Assembly (NCBI RefSeq): GCF_000733945.1
Contig: NZ_JPOL01000002.1
Location: forward strand, 816,001 to 880,000
Length of the DNA: 64,000 nt
Origin: Flavimarina sp. Hel_I_48
GTDB lineage: Bacteria > Bacteroidota > Bacteroidia > Flavobacteriales > Flavobacteriaceae
Reading direction: 5' to 3'
The position numbers and the translations under genes are program-made. This document shows positions 31,538 to 39,450 of this stretch, one piece after another; the first letter of the stretch is position 1, and every line of letters begins with the position of its first letter. Under the pieces are notes generated by a model that ran no database searches, was not told where the DNA came from, and saw nothing but the letters and a program-made list of their open reading frames with translations.

Positions 31538-31828
31538 TTACAGGGAAACCACCCCTTCTACCACCGCTGCCTGTTTGTACTTCGCGATGACCGCGTCAGG
31601 ATCTTTCATGAGCACGTTTATGGAAACGCTGGTGTAGGTTCCTTTTCTGGACTCCTTGGTTTTGATTACCGCCCCTGTATTGTCAAAAATATCTTCTATC
31701 GCCTTGATTTTTTCTTTGGCCGAAGGCACTATAAACTTAAAAAGGTATTCAGAAGGCCAGGAAGCCGTCTCTTCTAGGCGCCCCTTTAGCTTACCGTAAA
31801 ATTCCTCTGGATTGTTCTCTGTATTCAT
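31538..31828 (-). CDS. DUF493 family protein (YbeD-like)
   Basis: This protein has about 96 residues from the ATG at 31828 (MNTENNPEEFYGKLKGRLE). The longer frame from 31864 runs back through the -7 box. It has an ACT-like ferredoxin fold pattern: FKFIVPSAKEKIKAIEDIF, then RKGTYTSVSINVLMKD. Family members are regulatory or protein-binding in other bacteria; no specific role can be read. It is divergent from the NTPase-recQ-fmt operon. Confidence 0.78.
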   Translation of the reverse strand: MNTENNPEEFYGKLKGRLEETASWPSEYLFKFIVPSAKEKIKAIEDIFDNTGAVIKTKESRKGTYTSVSINVLMKDPDAVIAKYKQAAVVEGVVSL

Positions 31829-31846
31829 ATCAACTATATTTATATG

Positions 31847-31854
31847 CAAAGATA
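31847..31854 (-). promoter_or_regulatory. -7 box (TATCTTTG, minus strand) for the DUF493 gene
   Basis: The plus strand is CAAAGATA. It is about 19 bases upstream of the ATG at 31828. Confidence 0.5.
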
Positions 31855-31892
31855 GGGTCTTCAAGCCATTTTATTATCCTTGCACAAATGAG

Positions 31893-31900
31893 TATTTTTG
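31893..31900 (+). promoter_or_regulatory. -7 box (TATTTTTG) for NTPase-recQ-fmt
   Basis: TATTTTTG fits TAnnTTTG and lies 18 bases before the proposed ATA start at 31919. Confidence 0.5.
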
Positions 31901-31918
31901 CATTCTAAAACCTAAGCC

Positions 31919-32452
31919 ATAGAACGTATTGTACTTATAGGCGGCCCCAGCACCGGGAAAACCACGTTGATAAATGCCCTTGCCCAGAGCGGTTATAAAA
32001 CCTTTGATGAAATTTCGCGTCAGGTGATCAAAGAGGCGCAGCAGGATGGGATTGAGCAGCTTTTTCTAACTGAGCCGCTGCTTTTCAGCCAGAAACTGTT
32101 GGAAGGACGTATCGCCCAATACAACGCTGCCGCGGAAATAAACGATGCTTTTGTAATCTATGACCGCGGTATTCCAGACATTCCCGCATATATGGACTAT
32201 GCCGGCCAAAAATATACTTCGGTATTTACAGAAGCCTGCGAAAAATACGTTTATGACCGTGTATTTGCACTTTCTCCCTGGGAGGCCATTCATGAAGTAG
32301 ATAATGAGCGTTACGAAGATTTTGAGACCGCTACCAGATTGCACGATTTTTTGATAAAAACCTACCATCAGTATGGTTATATGCCCATAGAAGTACCACA
32401 GTGCAGTATAGAAAAACGGGTTGATTTTATAGAAAAGTATCTAAAAAGATGA
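31919..32452 (+). CDS. AAA-type P-loop NTPase (NadR/Ttd14-like) with apparent ATA start
   Basis: A protein of about 177 residues whose Walker A (GGPSTGKTTL) lies upstream of the first ATG, GTG or TTG in frame. Reading back, the frame is open only to a TAA at 31913-31915. The codons then read GCC ATA GAA CGT ATT GTA, so the expected Met-Glu-Arg-Ile start is ATA. A TTG at 31967 would remove the Walker A and is rejected. Further on, VIYDRGIPDIPAYMDY contains the acidic site of this kinase-like family. It overlaps recQ by 4 bases. Function may be small-molecule phosphorylation; unproven. Confidence 0.7.
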   Translation: MERIVLIGGPSTGKTTLINALAQSGYKTFDEISRQVIKEAQQDGIEQLFLTEPLLFSQKLLEGRIAQYNAAAEINDAFVIYDRGIPDIPAYMDYAGQKYTSVFTEACEKYVYDRVFALSPWEAIHEVDNERYEDFETATRLHDFLIKTYHQYGYMPIEVPQCSIEKRVDFIEKYLKR

Positions 32453-34353
32453 ATTTAGATCCCCAGCAGGCACTGGTGAAATTTTGGGGCTATGAGTATT
32501 TTAGACCGCAGCAACAGGAAATTATCAGTGCGGTGCTGGCGGGCAAGGATGCGGTCGCGCTCCTTCCCACGGGCGGTGGCAAATCACTTTGTTATCAGAT
32601 CCCGGCAGTCGTACGCGAAGGTATCGTATTAGTGGTTTCCCCGCTCCTTTCGCTCATGCGCGATCAGGTGATGCAACTGAGCAATAAAGGCATCAAGGCG
32701 ATGTATATTCCCGGGGGAACACCCTACCAGGAACTTGACACCCTGTTGGATAATTGTATCTACGGAAACTACAAACTACTTTACCTCTCGCCAGAACGTT
32801 TGCAGCAGGAACTGGTGATAGAACGTATCAAACAGATGAACATATCCCTGCTCGCTATTGACGAGGCGCACTGCATCAGCCAGTGGGGACATGATTTTAG
32901 GCCGGCCTACCGCAATATCGCCACATTTAGACAGCTTATTCCAGAGGTGAACTGCCTCGCGGTCACCGCTACGGCTACCCCGCAGGTAACCGCAGACATG
33001 CTGGCGCAGCTGGAACTAAAAGAACCACAGGTATTTCAGACTTCTTTTCAGCGGAAAAACCTTGCTTATCTCGTATTGCGGGAAGAAGATAAATTGTATC
33101 GCTTAAAACGGATTTTCAGCAGTAAAAAAGGGTCGGGCATTGTTTATGTCCGCAGTCGGAAAACAGCACATAAATATGCCGCTTACCTCAACGCAAATGG
33201 TATCAAAGCCCATTTTTACCATGGCGGATTGGCGAACAAAGAGCGTGATACCCGCTTTACGGACTGGATGGAAAATACAGTGCAGGTCATGGTTGCCACC
33301 AGCGCCTTTGGGATGGGCATTGACAAGGCTGATGTACAAACGGTGGTTCATGTAGAATTGCCAGAAAGCCTTGAAAGTTATTTTCAGGAAGCTGGCAGGG
33401 CGGGCAGGAATGGAGATCGTGCCGGTAGTATTATTTTATATGGCCCGGGAGATACCCAGCGATTAAAAAACCAGTTTGTAAAAATATTACCAACTGTAGC
33501 TATGGTGCGCCTGGTGTATAAAAGGCTCAACAGTTATTTTCAGATATCCTACGGCGAAGGTACGCAAGAGAACTTTCGGTTTAATTTTATGAATTTCTGT
33601 ATGACCTACGATCTCAACACCCTCACCACGTATAATGCGCTTCAGGTACTCGACCGTAATAGCGTACTACTGCTGGGTCAGGAATTTTTCAGGAAAGCGA
33701 GCTTACAAATCAAGGTCTCACCGGTAACATTGACCTATAATTTGATCAAAAATCCCGGTATTGACCTTATTATTAAAACAATTTTAAGAACCTACGGCGG
33801 CATCTTTGACCAGCCGTTGAATATAGATCATTCCGCAATCGCCAAAAAAACAAATGTAAGCGTGGCCGCGGTTCATGACGCGCTACTTCAGCTTGAAAAA
33901 GATGATCTGGTGATCTATGCGCATGAAAGTTTTGATACGGCAATTACCTTTTTAGTCCCCAGGGAAGACGATCATGTGATCAACACCATCGCCCGTAACG
34001 TAAAAGCACAAAACAAGCGGAAAATCGAACAGGTGGAAGCAATACTATATTATGTGGAAAATGACTCCATATGCCGTAGTGTACAATTGCTTTCCTATTT
34101 TGGCGAAAAAGGTTCAAAACCCTGCGGAAAATGTGATATTTGTGCCAAAAAATCACCCAAAACGACTAAAAATCCTTCCGCAATAGCGGAAAAAATAACC
34201 AGTATTTTAAGGGAACAAGCAATGAATTCACGTTCCCTTTGCATCAAATTACCCGATTTTACCGAAGCTGAAATCCTGCTTCAGCTAAAAAATTTACTTG
34301 AAGAAGGTCAGATTGAACTGACTCAACATAATACCTATATCCTAAAAAAATGA
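32449..34353 (+). CDS. recQ: ATP-dependent DNA helicase RecQ
   Basis: This 634-residue superfamily 2 helicase unwinds DNA in repair and recombination. It has Walker A LPTGGGKSLCYQIP near 45-58, DEAH box LLAIDEAHCISQWGHDFRP, motif VI QEAGRAGRNGDR, and the RQC zinc site with CGKCDICAKK. The C-terminal region is short, without an obvious HRDC domain. PSAIAE in the linker after the zinc site is encoded by the palindromic 18-mer at 34174-34191 shared with maf. It overlaps the upstream NTPase and the downstream fmt by 4 bases each (ATGA). Confidence 0.9.
   Translation: MNLDPQQALVKFWGYEYFRPQQQEIISAVLAGKDAVALLPTGGGKSLCYQIPAVVREGIVLVVSPLLSLMRDQVMQLSNKGIKAMYIPGGTPYQELDTLLDNCIYGNYKLLYLSPERLQQELVIERIKQMNISLLAIDEAHCISQWGHDFRPAYRNIATFRQLIPEVNCLAVTATATPQVTADMLAQLELKEPQVFQTSFQRKNLAYLVLREEDKLYRLKRIFSSKKGSGIVYVRSRKTAHKYAAYLNANGIKAHFYHGGLANKERDTRFTDWMENTVQVMVATSAFGMGIDKADVQTVVHVELPESLESYFQEAGRAGRNGDRAGSIILYGPGDTQRLKNQFVKILPTVAMVRLVYKRLNSYFQISYGEGTQENFRFNFMNFCMTYDLNTLTTYNALQVLDRNSVLLLGQEFFRKASLQIKVSPVTLTYNLIKNPGIDLIIKTILRTYGGIFDQPLNIDHSAIAKKTNVSVAAVHDALLQLEKDDLVIYAHESFDTAITFLVPREDDHVINTIARNVKAQNKRKIEQVEAILYYVENDSICRSVQLLSYFGEKGSKPCGKCDICAKKSPKTTKNPSAIAEKITSILREQAMNSRSLCIKLPDFTEAEILLQLKNLLEEGQIELTQHNTYILKK
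34174..34191. repeat. Palindromic 18-mer within recQ
   Basis: CCTTCCGCAATAGCGGAA is identical to 13698-13715 in maf and is read in the same frame (Pro-Ser-Ala-Ile-Ala-Glu). Confidence 0.75.
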
Positions 34354-35303
34354 CAGATTTACGAATCGTTTTTATGGGCACGCCAGACTTTGCCGTTGCC
34401 AGCCTCCGGGCCATTATTACCAGTGGCGCAAATGTAGTGGGCGTTATCACTGCGCCTGATCGCCCTGCGGGACGCGGACAGAAATTGAGCCAAAGCGCGG
34501 TAAAAGTGTACGCACAAAAGCAAAATCTGCCCATCTTGCAGCCTGTAAACCTAAAATCGCCCGATTTTCTAGATGCATTGAAGGACTTAAACGCAAATCT
34601 ACAGGTGGTCGTGGCCTTTAGAATGTTACCAAAAGAAGTATGGCAAATGCCAGCGCTGGGAACCTTCAACCTACACGCATCGCTATTGCCCAATTATCGT
34701 GGGGCCGCCCCTATCAACTGGGCAATTATCAATGGGGAAAAGACCACGGGCGTCACTACTTTTTTTATTGACGAAAAAATAGATACCGGCGCGATTATCA
34801 AACAACAGGAAGTTAGCATAGGTAAAGGTGACAATGCCGGCGTTTTGCACGATCAATTGATGGAAGCAGGAAGTACCCTTATTCTTGAAACCCTGGAAGA
34901 TATAAAGAACGGTACAGTAAAAACACAACCCCAGCCCCAAACGGAAAAACTGAATACCGCTTACAAGTTGGACCGGGAGAATACGCGCATTGACTGGAAC
35001 AAACCCACCAGTGAAATTTACGACCACATTAGGGGACTCAGCCCCTATCCTGTGGCGTGGACGTCATTCACTAGTGATGGCAAAGAGCAACAGATGAAAA
35101 TCTATGCAGCGCAAAGGAGCGAACCTGAGGAATCCATTGATCTTGATCGAAAACAACTCAAAGTCATTGATGGTTGTCTCTTTGTAGGCTGCTCAGACGG
35201 GATCTTGGAAATTACCCGATTACAACTTGCCGGGAAGCGAAAAATGAGCGCAAAGGATCTATTGAATGGATATTCTTTTGATAAAGATGCAAAAGTGCTG
35301 TGA
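34350..35303 (+). CDS. fmt: Methionyl-tRNA formyltransferase (Fmt)
   Basis: This 317-residue enzyme formylates initiator Met-tRNA using 10-formyltetrahydrofolate. The opening RIVFMGTPDFAVASL and the formyl-binding loop HASLLPNYRGAAPINWAI are diagnostic. The C-terminal OB-like domain starts near 205 (LDRENTRIDWNKP). It overlaps recQ by 4 bases. Complete. Confidence 0.92.
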   Translation: MTDLRIVFMGTPDFAVASLRAIITSGANVVGVITAPDRPAGRGQKLSQSAVKVYAQKQNLPILQPVNLKSPDFLDALKDLNANLQVVVAFRMLPKEVWQMPALGTFNLHASLLPNYRGAAPINWAIINGEKTTGVTTFFIDEKIDTGAIIKQQEVSIGKGDNAGVLHDQLMEAGSTLILETLEDIKNGTVKTQPQPQTEKLNTAYKLDRENTRIDWNKPTSEIYDHIRGLSPYPVAWTSFTSDGKEQQMKIYAAQRSEPEESIDLDRKQLKVIDGCLFVGCSDGILEITRLQLAGKRKMSAKDLLNGYSFDKDAKVL

Positions 35304-35407
35304 AGGCCTATGGACGTTAGCACTGCTAAATATTTCCTTCAACTACCCGGTTTTATTAACAAAAAGTTAAAGTTGCCAGTCTATAAACGTATTTCCTGCG
35401 CTATTCC

Positions 35408-35437
35408 TTGTGCGGCCGGAATATCCGTCTAAATTTG
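35408..35437 (+). promoter_or_regulatory. Promoter for the HU gene (-33 TTG, -7 TAAATTTG)
   Basis: TTG at 35408-35410 and TAAATTTG at 35430-35437 are separated by 19 bases, the usual Bacteroidota spacing. The HU ATG follows 49 bases later. Confidence 0.6.
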
Positions 35438-35486
35438 TTAAACAGAAGTAAAAGTTTAAACGACAATTAATTTTTAAATTTACATT

Positions 35487-35759
35487 ATGAACAAATCAGA
35501 TTTAATTGATGCAATGGCAGAAGATGCTGGAATCACAAAAGCAGCGGCTAAAAAAGGACTTGAATCTTTTTTAGGCAATGTTGAAAAATCCCTTAAAAAA
35601 GGAGACCGTGTTTCTTTAGTAGGATTTGGCTCTTGGTCTGTATCTAAACGGGCAGCTCGTGAAGGAAGAAATCCTCAAACTGGCAAAACCATCCAAATCA
35701 AAGCGAAAAACGTAGTAAAGTTCAAAGCAGGATCTGAACTTGCGGATGCTGTAAATTAA
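35487..35759 (+). CDS. HU-family DNA-binding protein
   Basis: This 90-residue histone-like protein has NKSDLIDAMAEDAGI at the N-terminus, VSLVGFGSWSVSKRAAREG as the saddle and beta-arm base, and RNPQTGKTIQIKA on the DNA-contacting arm. It binds and bends DNA without much sequence preference. It is monocistronic with its own promoter and terminator. Confidence 0.92.
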   Translation: MNKSDLIDAMAEDAGITKAAAKKGLESFLGNVEKSLKKGDRVSLVGFGSWSVSKRAAREGRNPQTGKTIQIKAKNVVKFKAGSELADAVN

Positions 35760-35781
35760 GCAGTATACCTTTAACGTATTT

Positions 35782-35806
35782 AAAGTCCTCCTATGAGGAC
35801 TTTTTT
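35782..35806 (+). terminator. Intrinsic terminator after HU
   Basis: AAAGTCCTC-CTAT-GAGGACTTT runs into a T-tract. Confidence 0.8.
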
Positions 35807-35883
35807 ATTTATAACTAAAACCAATATGAGAATTTTGCTAGTCTGAAAAAATTGGCTTAGCTTAGAGGTATTCTTAGATATTT

Positions 35884-36444
35884 ATGATAACAAAAAAGGC
35901 AACAAAAGGTAAATTGCTTGTGGCAGAACCTTCCATTTTAGGTGATGTCTCTTTCAATAGATCTGTTATTTTACTGGCAAACCATGATGAACAGGGGTCT
36001 GTGGGTTTTATATTGAACAAACCCTCATCCCACACCTTAGAAGATCTCGTACCGGAAGCGGCTTCTGCTATGACTGTTTATAATGGTGGCCCCGTAGAAC
36101 AGGAATGCCTGTATTTTATTCATAAGGTACCAGACCTTATACCTAATAGTGTTGAAATAGCTTCTGGCATATACTGGGGCGGTGATTTTAATACAGTAGT
36201 GGAGCTTTTACGTTTTCACCTGATTACTGAAAATGATATTCGGTTTTTTCTGGGATATTCTGGATGGGACGGTATGCAGCTTGACGAAGAACTTGATTCC
36301 CGTTCCTGGATCGTTGTAGACAACATTCACAAAAAGGACATTATTACCAGAGCCCTACCTGATTTCTGGAGGGAAAATATGATAGAACTGGGCGGCGATT
36401 ACTTATTATGGTCCAATGCTCCCGAAAATCCCGTTTACAATTAA
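35884..36444 (+). CDS. YqgE/AlgH family protein
   Basis: This 186-residue protein has the family opening KGKLLVAEPSILGDVSFNRS and the blocks HDEQGSVGFILNKPS and GYSGWDGMQLDEEL. YqgE proteins are widespread; the biochemical role is not firmly known and the old link to transcription regulation is uncertain. The stop is directly adjacent to the convergent class IV aminotransferase stop. Confidence 0.85.
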   Translation: MITKKATKGKLLVAEPSILGDVSFNRSVILLANHDEQGSVGFILNKPSSHTLEDLVPEAASAMTVYNGGPVEQECLYFIHKVPDLIPNSVEIASGIYWGGDFNTVVELLRFHLITENDIRFFLGYSGWDGMQLDEELDSRSWIVVDNIHKKDIITRALPDFWRENMIELGGDYLLWSNAPENPVYN

Positions 36445-37284
36445 TTAGCCCAACCGCGCTTTAGCATTTAATTTTCCCAATAAATTTTTTGAAATTTTAT
36501 TCCCGTACGTTTTCTTGCGGTATTTTGTTATGGGCCGTATTCCCATTAATGTATTGGTAATAAAAAGTTCATCTGCCTTTTGCAGTTCAAATGGGGAAAT
36601 TGCTTCCTCTTTGATTTCTATACCCTCTACTTTCTCAATAATATCGATGACCTGCTTTCTTATGATTCCGCGAAGGCAGCCTTCTTCAAGTGGTGGGGTT
36701 TTAATATGATTGTCTTTTACAAGAAAAAGGTTTCCCTGCAATGCTTCTGCCACACTCTTTTTAGTATTGAGCAACAAACAATTGTCATAACCATTTTCTG
36801 AGGCAAAAATACTACCTGTCACGTGGATTAGCTTATTAGCGGTTTTAAGTGTGGAAAGCATATCCGCGTTGAGGTAATGATCTTTGTAGAGTTCCACTTC
36901 GTAAGGCTCCTCGTTTAAAAGGTAAAAAGGATCCTGGAGCTGCTGACCGAATATGTAAAAAGATACGGTATTTTTTTGCGGAAGGTACCTGCCTCCCTCA
37001 TCCCTGAAAACGGTAAGCCGCACGCTCGCCGCTTCATTGCTCAAACCTTCAGCATCAAGGGTGTTTTTGATTTCGGTTTCAAGATTCTCCATGGTAAACT
37101 CCATGGGGATTTCCATCCTGAGGATACGCATGGAAGCCATGAGCCTAAAATAATGATCTTCCCAGAAAATAATTTTTCCGTTGAGGCAGCGTATGGTTTC
37201 AAAAACTGCGTCGCCATAGAGCAAAGCGCGGTTATATGGTGAAAAAACGGGGTTTTCGGTTAATTTTCCGTTCAAATTGATCAT
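36445..37284 (-). CDS. Class IV PLP aminotransferase (branched-chain aminotransferase/aminodeoxychorismate lyase type)
   Basis: This enzyme has about 279 residues from the ATG at 37284 (MINLNGKLTENPVF). A longer start at 37314 would begin inside the promoter. Fold-type IV features are SPYNRALLYGDAVFETIR, the Lys-bearing segment LKTANKLIHVT, and EALQGNLFLV followed by GCLRGIIRKQ. The length and GDAVFETIR fit 4-amino-4-deoxychorismate lyase (pabC) at least as well as a transaminase; I cannot decide. It is probably co-regulated with neighbours only loosely; the START-like gene lies 50 bases upstream. Confidence 0.8.
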   Translation of the reverse strand: MINLNGKLTENPVFSPYNRALLYGDAVFETIRCLNGKIIFWEDHYFRLMASMRILRMEIPMEFTMENLETEIKNTLDAEGLSNEAASVRLTVFRDEGGRYLPQKNTVSFYIFGQQLQDPFYLLNEEPYEVELYKDHYLNADMLSTLKTANKLIHVTGSIFASENGYDNCLLLNTKKSVAEALQGNLFLVKDNHIKTPPLEEGCLRGIIRKQVIDIIEKVEGIEIKEEAISPFELQKADELFITNTLMGIRPITKYRKKTYGNKISKNLLGKLNAKARLG

Positions 37285-37291
37285 AAAAAAA

Positions 37292-37319
37292 GTCCCTTTT
37301 GTTGAAAGGGACAAATATA
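37292..37319 (-). promoter_or_regulatory. -7 box with overlapping inverted repeat before the class IV aminotransferase
   Basis: The minus-strand TATATTTG (plus CAAATATA, 37312-37319) overlaps a perfect inverted repeat GTCCCTTT-N5-AAAGGGAC at 37292-37312, which spans the expected start of transcription. This is a natural operator position. Confidence 0.5.
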
Positions 37320-37336
37320 CAATCGTGCATTTGATT

Positions 37337-37729
37337 CTAGGTAGAACCTATGACATGTTTCAATTCTGCTATCTGATTTTCCCAAAACATCTTCCCTTCA
37401 TCAACTTCATCTTCTTCGGCAAAGTCTGTTACTATCAATGAAACGTCTTTAGTAATCTCATCAACCACAATACGCAATTCAAAATAGAAGAGATCATCGT
37501 TATCCACATCTTCCATCCAGCGGAATTTTATGCGCTCTCCACTTTTTTTACCTAACAGCTTGGCTTTTTCTTCACTTCCATTCCATATAAATGTATAATA
37601 TTCCCCGCGTGAATTCACATTATCTGCAAACCACTCAGACATCCCAGAAGGACTTGACATATACTGATATAGCAGCGAAGGTGAAGCTTGAATAGGAAAC
37701 TCAATTTCAAATTTTACTTTATCTTCCAT
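37337..37729 (-). CDS. START-like (SRPBCC/AHSA1-type) domain protein
   Basis: This protein has about 130 residues from the ATG at 37729 (MEDKVKFEIEFPIQ). It contains QYMSSPSGMSEWFADNV and ERIKFRWMEDVDNDDL, the helix-grip pattern of small SRPBCC proteins, and an acidic loop EEDEVDEGKMFWENQI. This flavobacterial family has no known role. It lies upstream of the class IV aminotransferase on the same strand, separated by that gene's own promoter. Confidence 0.78.
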   Translation of the reverse strand: MEDKVKFEIEFPIQASPSLLYQYMSSPSGMSEWFADNVNSRGEYYTFIWNGSEEKAKLLGKKSGERIKFRWMEDVDNDDLFYFELRIVVDEITKDVSLIVTDFAEEDEVDEGKMFWENQIAELKHVIGST

Positions 37730-37813
37730 AAACATTTTCTTTGTTGGCCGTCAATATAGGTTTTCTCGAGATACTAAAAAAGGAAGGAACGCCATTTTAT
37801 TTTATATTTAAGG

Positions 37814-37844
37814 TTTGCCATCGTGATAAATGTTATTATATTTG
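37814..37844 (+). promoter_or_regulatory. tRNA-Met promoter (-33 TTTG, -7 TATATTTG)
   Basis: TTTG at 37814-37817 and TATATTTG at 37837-37844 have a 19-base gap. This is the best complete Bacteroidota promoter in the window. Confidence 0.7.
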
Positions 37845-37880
37845 CACACCCTAAGAAAAAATTCTTGGGCCTGAAATTAT

Positions 37881-37954
37881 GGCGAGGTAGCTCAGCTGGT
37901 TAGAGCGTCGGATTCATAACCCGGAGGTCGGGGGATCGTGCCCCCCTCTCGCTA
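37881..37954 (+). tRNA. tRNA-Met (CAT)
   Basis: A 74-base cloverleaf: acceptor GGCGAGG / TCTCGCT with G-T pairs at both ends, D-arm GCTC...GAGC, anticodon loop TTCATAA (CAT), T-arm GGGGG...CCCCC, no encoded CCA. Two features are odd: an A-C mismatch closes the anticodon stem (TCGGA / CCCGG), and the T-loop reads ATCGTGC, so the usual T54 and A58 are A and T. I call elongator Met, but the G1-T72 pair is atypical. Confidence 0.85.
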
Positions 37955-37963
37955 CAAGTAACT

Positions 37964-37994
37964 AAAAGCCCCCACAGCAATGTGGGGGCTTTTT
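37964..37994 (+). terminator. Intrinsic terminator after tRNA-Met
   Basis: AAAAGCCCCCACA-GCAA-TGTGGGGGCTTTT is a perfect stem with a T-run. Confidence 0.85.
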
Positions 37995-38242
37995 ACATTT
38001 ACAGTCAATCAAAGTTGTACATGAGCTTCAAATGAGCCCTTATTCATTATCATAATCTCTAATAAAAATGCTCACCTGCTGGCCATACCTTCAACCTTTT
38101 AGAGGCAGAGGCAAATCTGACCCGGGTCTAAGTGCTCTCAGCGTACAAACAGAACTATAATTTTAATCAAATAAAAGAATGGTCAAATTAACGTATTAGA
38201 TCATTGAATTACTTTTAATGAAAACCGCCAGAACGCAATAAA

Positions 38243-38686
38243 ATGGAATATAGAAAAGCGCAATTAAAGGACTTAGAACCAATTGCAAAATTATTCAATG
38301 ATTATAGAGTCTTCTATGAACAACCTTCCGATTTAGAAGGTTCAATAAATTTTTTGAGAGAACGGTTGACAAATTCTGAGTCAGAAATCTTCGTTTGTCA
38401 AGATACTGATAAACAACTAGTGGGTTTTGTTCAATTATACCCAATATTTTCATCCACTAGAATGAAGAAACTTTGGCTACTGAATGATCTTTTCGTTGAC
38501 CCAAGTCATCGGGGAAAGGGTATTTCTGTTGAACTTATAGAATGCGCCAAAGCACTTTCTAAAAAAACAAACGCCGCGGGTTTGATCCTAGAAACTTCAA
38601 AATCAAATAACATAGGAAATAAACTGTATCCACGAACTGGTTTTGTACTTGATAAAGAACATAATTATTACAGTTGGGAAGAATAA
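38243..38686 (+). CDS. GNAT-family N-acetyltransferase
   Basis: This 147-residue acetyltransferase has an acetyl-CoA site HRGKGISVELIECAK near 93 preceded by the strand LNDLFVDPS. The C-terminal GNKLYPRTGFVLD is the usual tail of the fold. It is in the AT-richer accessory patch after the tRNA. Substrate unknown. Confidence 0.8.
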   Translation: MEYRKAQLKDLEPIAKLFNDYRVFYEQPSDLEGSINFLRERLTNSESEIFVCQDTDKQLVGFVQLYPIFSSTRMKKLWLLNDLFVDPSHRGKGISVELIECAKALSKKTNAAGLILETSKSNNIGNKLYPRTGFVLDKEHNYYSWEE

Positions 38687-38809
38687 TACGAAAGCACAAC
38701 TATGACTGAAATCTAATGTTTCCTGATTATTTGATAAAGGCAGTTGCTTACCACAACCCGAAAATGAGAACTCAAATCAAGATCTAAACAAACGAATAAA
38801 ATTAGGTGA

Positions 38810-39328
38810 ATGGACAAAAATCTGCAGCAAATTAAAACGGAAATTTATGACAAATGCGCATTTGAGATTTCTGAGTTTAGAGTTGAGGTTGAAAGTAGAG
38901 CATATGGCGCTTGTAGATTTCAACTTAACGGACTGCATATTTTGAGTAGAAATGCAAAAACAACCCCGAAAAAAGTGGGGCAATTTGTTACGTTTTGGAA
39001 ACGAAAGGAGAATGGCCCCATTGAACCTTTTTATGAAAAAGACCAGATTGATTTTTATGTGGTCAACGTACGAAAGGATAACCATTTTGGACAGTTCGTT
39101 TTCCCAAAATCTTTGCTAATGCGGAAAGGGATTATAACTACTCAACAAAAAGAAGGGAAACGTGCATTCAGGGTTTATCCCGATTGGGATACTGTAATAA
39201 GTAAACAAGCAGAGCGGACTCAAAAATGGGAACTGCCTTATTTTTATCAAATCAACCTTTTAACTGATTTACAAAAAGTGAATGAATTGTATAATGAAAA
39301 AATAAATCCCACATCAAATAAAATATAA
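38810..39328 (+). CDS. MepB family protein
   Basis: This 172-residue protein resembles the MepB family: GACRFQLNGLHILSRNAKTT, KKVGQFVTFWKRKENGPIEP and FPKSLLMRKGIITTQQKEGK. MepB proteins are named from a Staphylococcus operon with a multidrug exporter, but here no exporter is near. Function unknown. It lies in the accessory patch. Confidence 0.75.
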   Translation: MDKNLQQIKTEIYDKCAFEISEFRVEVESRAYGACRFQLNGLHILSRNAKTTPKKVGQFVTFWKRKENGPIEPFYEKDQIDFYVVNVRKDNHFGQFVFPKSLLMRKGIITTQQKEGKRAFRVYPDWDTVISKQAERTQKWELPYFYQINLLTDLQKVNELYNEKINPTSNKI

Positions 39329-39367
39329 TCGCGATTAGGCAGTATTTGATCACAGGCGCAAATACTG
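39326..39367. repeat. Two adjacent palindromes downstream of mepB
   Basis: TAATCGCGATTA (39326-39337) is a perfect 12-base palindrome. CAGTATTTG (39340-39348) pairs with CAAATACTG (39359-39367) over a 10-base loop. No T-run follows. Confidence 0.5.
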
Positions 39368-39450
39368 GGACTTGCCAAAGTAAATGCTAAACCGAAATCT
39401 TAAGCGTAACAGTCCATAACTTTGATTATAAAAACCTTTGCAAAACACTT

